This document shows positions 52,295 through 60,154 of a stretch of DNA of 64,000 bases, in pieces. The stretch is from Frondihabitans sp. Leaf304 (GTDB taxonomy: Bacteria > Actinomycetota > Actinomycetes > Actinomycetales > Microbacteriaceae), in NCBI RefSeq assembly GCF_001423105.1, contig NZ_LMNV01000002.1:1027616-1091615 (forward strand), written 5' to 3'. Under the pieces are notes generated by a model. That model saw nothing but the letters and a program-made list of their open reading frames with translations. It was not told the DNA's origin and did not search any database. The position numbers and the translations under genes are program-made. Numbering within the stretch: the stretch's first letter is position 1; every line of letters begins with the position of its first letter.

Positions 52295-53307
52295 GCGGGA
52301 GAACCTTTCGGGAGCGACAGACGCAGGGCGCCGTACTGGAGGGCGATGACGGCGTCGCCCACGGTGGAGAGCAGACGCGAGAGAACAGAGATGACAACCG
52401 CCTGGCCGGGGGCAATCCCGATGCCGACGAGGCAGACGAAGAGAACGGCCTCGCGCACGCCGATACCCGACGGAACGAAGATCACGAGGATGCCGATGGC
52501 GCCTGCCAGGGCATACGCCGCGGCGAGAGGCACCCACATGCCGGGCGTCACGGTCGTGACCGTCGCAGCGCACAGAATGAACCCGACGCCGTTGATCACG
52601 CGCGGCGTGACGTACGCGGCCGAGAAGCCGAGGCTGGCGACCGGGTGCAGGAAGTACTGCTCGGGCAGCGGCGCCTTGAGAAAGCGCTTGCTCGCGATCG
52701 ACATGATGCGGTGGAAGACCTGCGGTACGAGGATCGCGACGAGCGGGACCATCACGACGACGACGGCGACGACCGTGAGCACGTTGCCCTCGACGAGGGT
52801 CGGCCCGACCACGAGGATCAGAATGATGGCGCTCGGCACGATCGACGCGATCTGCAGGAAGACGTTCTCGTAGATGAACGTGATCAAGATCAGGGTGCGC
52901 GGAAACCCGTTCTTCTGCCCCCAGACGACCTTGCTCAGCACCGAGCCGATCTGACCGGGAACGTACTTCAGCAGCCACGAGAGCGAGTGAACCGCCATTG
53001 CCTGCCGGGCGCCCACGTGCGACCCCTCGTCGGACAGACGGTTGAGGATCATGCCCCAGAGGAGGCCCGAGACCGGCACCGCGAAGGCGAAACAGAGAAT
53101 CGCCAGGAGGTGCAACCACGACGGGTGGAGGTTGGCCTCCTGGACGGCGGTCCAGTTCTTCGACAGCGATCGAGCGAAGAGGACGGCGACGATCGCCACG
53201 ACCACGATCGTGACGATGCGGCTCAGCAGCTTCCGTCGCCGCTGCTTCTTCGTCGGCTTCGTCGTCGCCGCAGCCACCTCGGTCTCGAGGGGAGCGTCTC
53301 CGCTCAC
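52291..53307 (-). CDS. Lysylphosphatidylglycerol synthase TM-type (flippase-like) protein
   Basis: A 338-residue membrane protein with about eight transmembrane segments and the LPG_synthase_TM pattern: LLKYVPGQIGSVLSKVVWGQKNG near residue 95, and VPSGIGVREAVLFVCLVGIGIAPGQAVVISVLSRLLSTVGD near the C-terminus. Without a catalytic transferase domain these are usually called flippase-like. Its GTG start (53307) overlaps the nitroreductase stop and its stop overlaps the pyruvyl-transferase ATG, so three proteins are coupled in one unit. A role in moving a lipid-linked precursor is inferred. Confidence 0.85.
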   Translation of the reverse strand: MSGDAPLETEVAAATTKPTKKQRRRKLLSRIVTIVVVAIVAVLFARSLSKNWTAVQEANLHPSWLHLLAILCFAFAVPVSGLLWGMILNRLSDEGSHVGARQAMAVHSLSWLLKYVPGQIGSVLSKVVWGQKNGFPRTLILITFIYENVFLQIASIVPSAIILILVVGPTLVEGNVLTVVAVVVVMVPLVAILVPQVFHRIMSIASKRFLKAPLPEQYFLHPVASLGFSAAYVTPRVINGVGFILCAATVTTVTPGMWVPLAAAYALAGAIGILVIFVPSGIGVREAVLFVCLVGIGIAPGQAVVISVLSRLLSTVGDAVIALQYGALRLSLPKGSPA

Positions 53308-54392
53308 CGGGCGAGGTTGTTGTAGCTGCGGAAGGTGTCGAGTTCTTTCTTCTGCGAGAACGGCACGAGGCCGTCGGGGTGGGCGTAGCCGACGGCGATC
53401 AGCATGATCACGCGGTCGGAGCCGGAGAGACCGAGTGTCTTCTGCATCTTGCGCTCGAGGGGCTCGAAGTCGGGCCAGTTGATGACGCTCGACGAGAGGC
53501 CGAGTGTCTCGAGGCCGAACATGAACGACATGCTCGCGAGCGAGGCGTCGACGTAGATGGCGTGGCGGTCTCGCGGACTGAAGTAGCTCTCGAGCTTGCC
53601 GACGACCACGATGACGGTCTGGATGTTGTCGGCGTAACCGGCCGTGCCGAACGGAATGTTCGAGACCTTCTTGACCATCGCCGGGTCGTCGAAGACGCGG
53701 AACTCGTAGGGCAGTCGGTTGCAGGCGGTCGGTGCCTGGCGAGCGACCATCAGGGCCTTGTCGACGAGATCGCGCGGTACCGGCTTGTCGTCGAAGAAGC
53801 GCACCGAGCGGCGCTGATTCGCGAGGTCGACGAGCTCGTCGTACGAGACGTTCGAGGTCTGCTGCTTGGCGCGGGGCACGTTGCCGGTCGTCGAGGGCAC
53901 GTAGTCGATCGACTCGAAGGTGCGGCGAGCCTCGTCGACGACCTTGTCTTTGCCCGTAGCACTGACGCGGAAGTACTCTTCGAGCACGTTGTGTGCCCAG
54001 TCCATCTCGGCGATCTCGCTCGTGCCGGGCGACCGCTTGCACTGGCTTGCCGCAGCGGCGTAGAACTCGATGGTCTCGCCGACGTAGTCGCGGGCGAAGA
54101 TGTCGCGACGGGGCCGCATGATGAGGCCCTTCTCGATGCGGTGCACGTTGCGACGCAGCTCGACGCGGGTGAGGCGGTCGCGCTTCTTGTTGCGGTAGTA
54201 GTCGCGTCGACCCTGAAGGGTCGCGGCCTGCTCGCGGTTGAAGGTGATGAACGACACCAGGAAGAAGAAGTGCGACAGGATCCGGCTCGACCCGAACGTC
54301 TCAAGGAACGCGCGGTTCGTGTTCTCGTACACACGGCGGATCGATCGAATCGCCAGGAGGTCTTTGGCGATCTTCTTCAGCTTGTTCAGCAC
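53304..54392 (-). CDS. Nitroreductase family protein of glycan locus
   Basis: A 362-residue protein whose C-terminal ~180 residues are an FMN-dependent nitroreductase fold (RRSVRFFDDKPVPRDLVDKAL, APTACNRLPYEFRVFDDP, GLETLGLSSSVINWPDFEPLERKMQKTLGL). The N-terminal ~180 residues are a helical, basic region (RDYYRNKKRDRLTRVELRRNVHRIEKGL) not found in simple nitroreductases. Such long nitroreductases occur beside pyruvyl transferases in bacterial exopolysaccharide loci. The start is taken as the GTG at 54392; GGGAG lies only 3 nt upstream, so a nearby CTG is an alternative. Its substrate is unknown. Confidence 0.83.
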   Translation of the reverse strand: MLNKLKKIAKDLLAIRSIRRVYENTNRAFLETFGSSRILSHFFFLVSFITFNREQAATLQGRRDYYRNKKRDRLTRVELRRNVHRIEKGLIMRPRRDIFARDYVGETIEFYAAAASQCKRSPGTSEIAEMDWAHNVLEEYFRVSATGKDKVVDEARRTFESIDYVPSTTGNVPRAKQQTSNVSYDELVDLANQRRSVRFFDDKPVPRDLVDKALMVARQAPTACNRLPYEFRVFDDPAMVKKVSNIPFGTAGYADNIQTVIVVVGKLESYFSPRDRHAIYVDASLASMSFMFGLETLGLSSSVINWPDFEPLERKMQKTLGLSGSDRVIMLIAVGYAHPDGLVPFSQKKELDTFRSYNNLAR

Positions 54393-54495
54393 ACGTTCTC
54401 CCGCGGGTAGGCGATTCTCCGGACGACCGTCCGAGTTTAGGCGACGAGCGTGCAGGGCCACTAACCCGCAACGGCATTCCCAGTCGACTGCCTCT

Positions 54496-54501
54496 TACAC
54501 T
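54496..54501 (+). promoter_or_regulatory. -10 box of the 54508 gene (leaderless)
   Basis: TACACT ends 6 nt before the GTG at 54508 with GGGGCG between, so transcription should start at the GTG. Confidence 0.45.
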
Positions 54502-54507
54502 GGGGCG

Positions 54508-55473
54508 GTGAACCACCCCGACGACTCCCCCGCGCCCACCCCTCGCGAGCGGCTGCGGCGCGTCGTCCGGGCTCTCCGCGCCGAGCGCCACTACGACGGA
54601 GTGATCCGGCGCGCTCGCGCCCAGCGCGAGCGGGGCCGCGACCGGGAGTGGCACGTCGGCCTGATGCGACTTCTGGCCTCCGGGGTGCGGGCGGCACGGG
54701 TGACCGGGCGACCCGGGTCGGATCCTGAAGCCGTTCCGCTCGTCATGTGCCTGTGGAACCGTCCCGATCGTCTGCCGGTGGTGCTCGACCTGCTCGCTCG
54801 CCAGGAGTCACCTCGGCCGATCCGCTTGATTCTGTGGAACAACAACATCGACGACGCCGCGCACTACCTCGCCTGCCTCGACGGAACCCCGCGCGGCGCC
54901 CTGTCGAGCGTCGAGCTCGTCAACAGCGAGCGCAACATCGGCGGCCTCGCCCGATTCGTCGTCGCCCGTCTGCTGCGAAACGGCGGCTATCGCGGGCCCG
55001 TCATCATGCTCGACGACGACCAGAACATCCGAGACACGTTCGTCGCCGACCTGCTGCGCGACTATCGGCCGCAGTCGGTCGTCGCGTGGTGGGGGTTCAG
55101 CCAGCACGGCTCGTACTGGCGGCGAGCCGAGATCGAGCCCGGGTCACACGCCGACCACGCGGGCACGGGCGGCACCGTCTACGACGTCGACCTCGTGGCC
55201 GACGACCGGTTCTTCTTACGGTTGCCGCGCAAGTTCGCCTTCTTGGAAGACCAGTGGATGTCGTTCGTGGCACATCAGGCCGGCTGGCGCGTCGTCAAGG
55301 GCGACACCGTCATCGAGCTCGTCTCGGAAGAGCTCAACCAGTACCACGGGCTGCGCCCGCTGAAAGACGATTTCTACCACGAGCAGAACGACCGCGGCGA
55401 TGCCCTTCTGGGCGACCCCCTCGACCGACCGGAGCTGTCGCGGGGTCGCCTCAGCGGGCCCGTCTCGAGTTAG
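54508..55473 (+). CDS. GT2-like glycosyltransferase
   Basis: A 321-residue protein. VPLVMCLWNRPDRLPVVLDLLARQESPRPIRLILWNNN is a GT-A-type first strand and helix, SERNIGGLARFVVARL and VIMLDDDQNIRDTFVADLL supply the acceptor loop and an acidic metal-binding site, and FAFLEDQWMSFVAHQAG is a candidate catalytic segment. The first ~75 residues are Arg-rich. It is probably a glycosyltransferase, but more divergent than its neighbours. The GTG start at 54508 directly follows a -10 (leaderless). It converges with rmlA, only 10 bp between stops, and is the one convergent junction without a hairpin. Confidence 0.77.
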   Translation: MNHPDDSPAPTPRERLRRVVRALRAERHYDGVIRRARAQRERGRDREWHVGLMRLLASGVRAARVTGRPGSDPEAVPLVMCLWNRPDRLPVVLDLLARQESPRPIRLILWNNNIDDAAHYLACLDGTPRGALSSVELVNSERNIGGLARFVVARLLRNGGYRGPVIMLDDDQNIRDTFVADLLRDYRPQSVVAWWGFSQHGSYWRRAEIEPGSHADHAGTGGTVYDVDLVADDRFFLRLPRKFAFLEDQWMSFVAHQAGWRVVKGDTVIELVSEELNQYHGLRPLKDDFYHEQNDRGDALLGDPLDRPELSRGRLSGPVSS

Positions 55474-55483
55474 CCGCTGGCGA

Positions 55484-56347
55484 CTAGCCGTTCAGCAGCT
55501 TCTGCAGGTAGACGCCGTAGCCGCTCTTGGCGAGGGGGGCCGCCAGGCTCGCGAGAGCTCCGTCGTCGATCCATCCGTTGCGCCAGGCGATCTCTTCGAT
55601 GCAGCCGATCTTGTGGCCCTGGCGGTCTTCGATCACGCGGACGTACTCGGACGCCTGCATCATCGACTCGAACGTGCCGGTGTCGAGCCACGCCGTACCG
55701 CGGTCGAGCACCTGCACCTGCAGTTCACCGGCCTCGAGGTAGCGCTCGTTGACTGTCGAGATCTCGAGCTCGCCTCGGGCGCTCGGCTCGATCGTCTTCG
55801 CGATCTCGACGATCTTGTTGTCGTAGAAGTAGAGGCCGGGCACCGCGTAGTTGCTCTTCGGGGCGGTCGGCTTCTCTTCGATCGAGACGGCCTTGAAGTC
55901 GTCGTCGAACTCGACGACGCCGTAGGCCTTGGGGTCGGAGACGTGGTACGCGAAGATCGTCGCCCCCGAGACCTCGGTGTTCTTCTTGAGGTTCGTGCCG
56001 AGGCCGACGCCGTGGAAGATGTTGTCGCCGAGCACCAGCGCGACGCTGTCGTCGCCGATGAACTCCTCACCGATGATGAACGCCTGAGCCAGGCCGTCGG
56101 GTGACGGCTGGACGGCGTACGAGATCTCCATGCCCAACGAGGATCCGTCGCCCACGAGAGCGCGGAACTGGTCGTTGTACTCCGGGGTGGTGATGATGAG
56201 CACTTCGCGAATGCCGGCCATCATCAGGGTCGACAGGGGGTAGTAGACCATCGGCTTGTCGTAGATCGGCATCAGCTGCTTCGAGATGCCTTTGGTGATC
56301 GGCCAGAGACGGGTGCCGGAGCCTCCGGCGAGGATGATTCCCTTCAC
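55484..56347 (-). CDS. rmlA: Glucose-1-phosphate thymidylyltransferase
   Basis: A 287-residue nucleotidyltransferase catalysing dTTP + glucose-1-phosphate to dTDP-glucose, step one of dTDP-L-rhamnose synthesis. [37 protein letters not shown] carries the nucleotide loop and catalytic Lys, with VLGDNIFHG the metal-binding Asp segment and a normal C-terminal regulatory region. rmlC starts 3 bp upstream on the same strand. The full set of four rml genes lies within 4.5 kb. Confidence 0.97.
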   Translation of the reverse strand: MKGIILAGGSGTRLWPITKGISKQLMPIYDKPMVYYPLSTLMMAGIREVLIITTPEYNDQFRALVGDGSSLGMEISYAVQPSPDGLAQAFIIGEEFIGDDSVALVLGDNIFHGVGLGTNLKKNTEVSGATIFAYHVSDPKAYGVVEFDDDFKAVSIEEKPTAPKSNYAVPGLYFYDNKIVEIAKTIEPSARGELEISTVNERYLEAGELQVQVLDRGTAWLDTGTFESMMQASEYVRVIEDRQGHKIGCIEEIAWRNGWIDDGALASLAAPLAKSGYGVYLQKLLNG

Positions 56348-56350
56348 GGG

Positions 56351-56974
56351 TCAGCCCTTCTTCGCGGTGAACGCCGCGCTGAGCGACGAGTAATAGGCGC
56401 GCATGTCGGCCCAGGTCGGCAGGGTGCCCGCGGCGGCGGCCTCGGCGAGTGACGGCGCGTCGGTGTCTTTGGGCGAGAGGAGAGCCTCGCCGGCCTCGTC
56501 GGGGAACACCAGCGCGATGTCGGAGTCGAGGGGGTTGATTCCGTGCTCGCGCTCGGCGTTGAACGTGTCGGTCACCAGGTAGCTGACGGTGGCGTCGTCG
56601 GTGAGGGCGACGAAGCAATGCCCGAGCCCCTCCGAGATGTAGATGGCGCGGCGGTCCTTGTCGTCGAGCAGCACGCTGTCCCACTGGCCGAACGTCGGCG
56701 AGCCGACCCGGATGTCGATGACGTAGTCGAGCACGGCACCGTGCGTCGCCGTCACGTACTTCGCCTGGCCCAGCGGAACGTCGGCGAAGTGGATGCCGCG
56801 CACGACGCCCCGCTTCGACACCGAGGTGTTGGCCTGCCGGAGGTCGATCGGGTGACCGATGACCTCGGCGAGCTTGTCGAAGCGGTACCACTCGAGGAAC
56901 ACGCCCCGGTCGTCGCCGAACTGCTTCGGGGTGATCTCGTAGCTGTCTGGAATACTCAATTCACGGATCTGCAC
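56351..56974 (-). CDS. rmlC: dTDP-4-dehydrorhamnose 3,5-epimerase
   Basis: A 207-residue cupin-type epimerase, step three of dTDP-L-rhamnose synthesis. FLEWYRFDKL, RGVVRGIHFADVPLGQAKYV (catalytic His) and EGLGHCFVALTDDATVSYLVTDTFNAEREHGINPLD (substrate-binding Tyr) are the diagnostic segments. It is the upstream partner of rmlA (3-bp gap). A 58-bp gap, with AGCCGGTGAC repeated twice, separates it from the aldo/keto reductase gene upstream on the same strand. The C-terminal extension of ~30 residues is longer than in E. coli RmlC. Confidence 0.95.
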   Translation of the reverse strand: MQIRELSIPDSYEITPKQFGDDRGVFLEWYRFDKLAEVIGHPIDLRQANTSVSKRGVVRGIHFADVPLGQAKYVTATHGAVLDYVIDIRVGSPTFGQWDSVLLDDKDRRAIYISEGLGHCFVALTDDATVSYLVTDTFNAEREHGINPLDSDIALVFPDEAGEALLSPKDTDAPSLAEAAAAGTLPTWADMRAYYSSLSAAFTAKKG

Positions 56975-57032
56975 CCGGGAAGCCTAGCCGGTGACGTCTC
57001 ACGCCAGCCGGTGACCTGCGGCGGCCCTCCGT

Positions 57033-57962
57033 CTACGGCAGCAGGTGCCCCGCAGCGGTGAACAGCCGGTACCACTCCTCGCGGGTCAGCGGCAGCTCGC
57101 TTCCGGCAGCGGAATTCTTGACGCGCTGGGGGTTCGTGGTGCCGAGCACCACCTGCATGTGGGCCGGGTGACGCGTGATCCACGCGACCGCGATGGCCTC
57201 GGGTGCGACCGAGTACTTTGCCGCCAGTTCGTCGATGACGTCGTTCAGGTCGGCGTAGGTCTCCCGGTCGCCGAGGAACACCCCGTCGAAGAACCCCTTC
57301 TGGAACGGCGACCACGCCTGCAGGGTGATGTCGTTGATGCGGGAGTAGTCGAGAATGCCGTTGTCACGGTCGATCGACTGGTCGAGGCCTTTCATGTTGG
57401 CGCTGACGCCCGCGGTGATGAGGTTGGCGTGCGTGATGCTGAGCTGTACCTGGTTGACGATGAGCGGCTGGGTGACCGACTTCTTGAGCAGGTCGACCTG
57501 CAGCGGCGTGTGGTTCGAGATGCCGAAGCTCGTCACCTTGCCGGCCGCCTTCAGCTCGTCGAAGGCGCGGGCGACCTCGTCGGGCTCGACGAGGGCGTCG
57601 GGGCGGTGCAGCAGCAGGATGTCGAGGTGGTCGACCCGGAGGGCCTCGAGCGACTCGTTGACCGACTCGACGATGTGGTCGTGCGAGAAATCCCAGAAGC
57701 CGTCGCGAATGCCGACCTTCGACTGGAGGATCACGTTCTCCCGCTCACTCGGTGAGAACCTGATGGCGTCGCCGAAGCGCTTCTCGCAGAAGTGCGGGGT
57801 GCCGCCGTAGACGTCGGCGTGGTCGAAGAAGGTGATGCCGGCATCGCGTGCCGTGCCGACGAGGGTCTGGATCTCGGTGTCGGAGAGCGGGTCGATCCGC
57901 ATGAGTCCGAGGATCACATTGGAGGCGGGGGCGGTCAGGTCGGAAAACGTCGTTGTTCGCAT
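57033..57962 (-). CDS. Aldo/keto reductase
   Basis: A 309-residue AKR of the YdhF-like type. The catalytic tetrad is visible: FFDHADVYGG (Asp and Tyr), LQSKVGI (Lys), ILLLHRPD (His), and the NADPH-binding loop VVLGTTNPQRV near the C-terminus. It lies between rmlAC and rmlB, upstream of rmlC on the same strand, and diverges from rmlB with a 100-bp gap. Whether it acts on a nucleotide sugar is unknown; its position inside an rml cluster makes a link possible but not proven. Confidence 0.9.
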   Translation of the reverse strand: MRTTTFSDLTAPASNVILGLMRIDPLSDTEIQTLVGTARDAGITFFDHADVYGGTPHFCEKRFGDAIRFSPSERENVILQSKVGIRDGFWDFSHDHIVESVNESLEALRVDHLDILLLHRPDALVEPDEVARAFDELKAAGKVTSFGISNHTPLQVDLLKKSVTQPLIVNQVQLSITHANLITAGVSANMKGLDQSIDRDNGILDYSRINDITLQAWSPFQKGFFDGVFLGDRETYADLNDVIDELAAKYSVAPEAIAVAWITRHPAHMQVVLGTTNPQRVKNSAAGSELPLTREEWYRLFTAAGHLLP

Positions 57963-58020
57963 GGCCCCATCTTGCCCGGACCGGCGGAGTTCGGTCAGGG
58001 TGGGGCCGGATCCTGCCCCC

Positions 58021-58026
58021 TACTAT
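58021..58026 (+). promoter_or_regulatory. -10 box of rmlBD
   Basis: TACTAT lies 36 nt before the rmlB ATG (58063); no clear -35. It would drive rmlB-rmlD and lies 58 bp from the start of the divergent AKR gene. Confidence 0.4.
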
Positions 58027-58062
58027 GGATTCGATCGACGCTCGCGACCGAAAGACATCCTT

Positions 58063-59049
58063 ATGCGCATCCTCGTCACCGGCGGAGCCGGCTTCATCGG
58101 CTCCAACTTCGTCCGGCGCACCCTGCAAGACGCCTATCCGGGCCTGGAGGGCGCCGAGGTCGTCGTCCTCGACGCCCTGACCTACTCGGGCAACCTCGAG
58201 AACCTGGCTCCCGTCGCCGACTCGCCCCGCTACCGCTTCGTCGAAGGCGACATCCGCGACGGCGCGCTGCTCGACACGCTCTTCCCCGACGTCGACGCGG
58301 TCGTCCACTTCGCGGCCGAGTCGCACGTCGACCGCTCGGTGCGCGACGCCTCGATCTTCGTCGAGACCAACGTGCTCGGCACCCAGCAGCTGCTCGACGC
58401 GGCCCTCCGCAACGACCTCAAGCGCTTCGTGCACGTGTCGACCGACGAGGTCTACGGCTCGATCGCCGAGGGCTCGTGGGCCGAAGACCGCCCGCTCGAG
58501 CCGAACTCGCCGTACTCGGCGTCGAAGGCCGGCTCCGACCTCCTCGCGCGCAGCTACCACCGCACGCACGGCCTCAACGTCTCGATCACTCGCTGCTCGA
58601 ACAACTACGGGCCGTATCACTTCCCCGAGAAGGTCATCCCGCTGTTCGTCACGAACCTCATCGACGACAAGCACGTGCCGCTCTACGGCGAGGGCAACAA
58701 CATCCGCGACTGGCTGCACGTCGACGATCACTGCCGGGGAATCGCCCTCGTGCTCGTCAAGGGCGAGGCCGGCGAGATCTACAACATCGGCGGCGGCACC
58801 GAGCTCACCAATAAAGAGCTGACGCAGCTACTGCTCGACGCGACCGGCAAAGACTGGTCATACGTCGATCGCGTTCAGGACCGCCTGGGCCACGACCTGC
58901 GCTACTCGGTCGACATCTCGAAGATCCAGCGCGAGCTCGGCTACGAGCCGCAGGTGCCGTTCGAGCAGGGGCTGAACGACGTGGTGCAGTGGTACCGCGA
59001 CAACCGCACCTGGTGGGAGCCGCTGAAAGAGCGCGCGGCCCTCGCGTGA
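58063..59049 (+). CDS. rmlB: dTDP-glucose 4,6-dehydratase
   Basis: A 328-residue extended short-chain dehydrogenase, step two of dTDP-L-rhamnose synthesis. TGGAGFIGSNFV is the NAD motif, VHFAAESHVDRS, STDEVYGSI (catalytic Asp/Glu) and PYSASKAGSD (Tyr/Lys) are the catalytic segments, and NNYGPYHFPEK follows. The ATG at 58063 places the glycine motif at the N-terminus; upstream open frame is spurious. The rmlD start GTG overlaps its stop (GTGA). It diverges from the AKR gene. Confidence 0.97.
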   Translation: MRILVTGGAGFIGSNFVRRTLQDAYPGLEGAEVVVLDALTYSGNLENLAPVADSPRYRFVEGDIRDGALLDTLFPDVDAVVHFAAESHVDRSVRDASIFVETNVLGTQQLLDAALRNDLKRFVHVSTDEVYGSIAEGSWAEDRPLEPNSPYSASKAGSDLLARSYHRTHGLNVSITRCSNNYGPYHFPEKVIPLFVTNLIDDKHVPLYGEGNNIRDWLHVDDHCRGIALVLVKGEAGEIYNIGGGTELTNKELTQLLLDATGKDWSYVDRVQDRLGHDLRYSVDISKIQRELGYEPQVPFEQGLNDVVQWYRDNRTWWEPLKERAALA

Positions 59050-59909
59050 GCCCGACCCAGAACCTCCGCTACCTCGTGACGGGTGCTCGGGGCATGCTCG
59101 GCACCGACCTCGTCGAGGCGCTCTTCGGCCGCGACGTGACCGTGCTCGGCCGCGCCGACCTCGACGTGACCGACCGCGCCGCGGTGCTCGACGCCGTCGA
59201 GGGCCACGACGTGGTCTTCAACGCCGCCGCCTACACGAAGGTCGACGACGCCGAGACACACGAAGACGAGGCGCTCCTCGTCAACGGCACGGCCGTCGAG
59301 TTGCTCGCCGAGGCGACCGCGACGCACGGCGCGAAGCTCGTGACGGTGTCAACCGACTACGTCTTCGACGGCCAGGCCACCGAGCCCTACGCCGAGACGA
59401 CCCCGCTCGACCCGCTGAACGCCTACGGCCGCACCAAGGCGGCCGGCGAGATCGCTGCCCTCGCGGTCAACCCCGCGGGTGCCTACGTCGTCCGTACCGC
59501 CTGGCTGTACGGCCAGCACGGTCCGAACTTCGCAGCGACCATGCTTCGGCTCGCCGCCTCGCACGACACGGTCACCGTGGTGAACGACCAGGTCGGTCAG
59601 CCCACCTGGACGTCCGATCTCGCAGCGCAGCTCGTCGCGCTCGTCGACGCCGATGCACCTGCCGGCATCTACCACGGCACGAACTCGGGCCGGGCGTCGT
59701 GGTTCGACTTCGCGCGCGCTGTGTTCAGCGAGGCCGGGTTGGATCCTGAGCGCGTTCTTCCGACCGACAGTGCCGCATTCGTGCGCCCGGCCCCGCGCCC
59801 CGCTTTCAGCGTGCTCGGGCACGACGCGTGGGCTGCTGCCGGCCTCGCGCCCATGCGGTCCTGGCAGGAGGCTCTCGCCCAGGCCTCGGCCGAAGGGGTC
59901 TTCGCGTAG
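59046..59909 (+). CDS. rmlD: dTDP-4-dehydrorhamnose reductase
   Basis: A 287-residue reductase, final step of dTDP-L-rhamnose synthesis. GARGMLGTDLVEALF is the NADPH motif, followed by NAAAYTKVDDAE, STDYVFDG and the YGRTKAAGE catalytic Tyr/Lys pair, and AWLYGQHGPNF. The GTG start at 59046 overlaps rmlB (4 bp). This product supplies dTDP-rhamnose to the many GT2/GT4 enzymes in the locus. The next gene is 245 bp downstream. Confidence 0.96.
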   Translation: MSPTQNLRYLVTGARGMLGTDLVEALFGRDVTVLGRADLDVTDRAAVLDAVEGHDVVFNAAAYTKVDDAETHEDEALLVNGTAVELLAEATATHGAKLVTVSTDYVFDGQATEPYAETTPLDPLNAYGRTKAAGEIAALAVNPAGAYVVRTAWLYGQHGPNFAATMLRLAASHDTVTVVNDQVGQPTWTSDLAAQLVALVDADAPAGIYHGTNSGRASWFDFARAVFSEAGLDPERVLPTDSAAFVRPAPRPAFSVLGHDAWAAAGLAPMRSWQEALAQASAEGVFA

Positions 59910-60154
59910 CTGGCTTTCGCTCCGCACGCCGCGTGCCGAGTGCTGAGTGCCGCCTAAAGCTGTCAGAGCCGCGGCCGGGCCAGCATTACGCGGCACCCGG
60001 GGCCCCGCGCCCACTGGCAACACCGGCGCGAGCCGCCGAGAGGGGCCAAATCGCCGCCCGGCGAACGAACAGAAGCCGATTTCGGCACTTTCGCGAGGCC
60101 GCAGCGGCGAGCGACCGGGGCACCACGCCGAGAAAGCCCTAGGCTCGAAACCGT
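59910..60154. other. Gap between rmlD and the WsaF-like gene
   Basis: 245 bp without a supported gene. It holds the second copy of the 28-bp dispersed repeat (60075-60102) and a -10-like TAGGCT (60140-60145), 9 nt before the ATG at 60155. Confidence 0.55.
60075..60102 (+). repeat. 28-bp dispersed repeat, copy 2
   Basis: GCCGATTTCGGCACTTTCGC followed by GAGGCCGC; 25 of 28 positions match 23853-23880. It lies 53 bp upstream of the next start codon. Confidence 0.75.
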
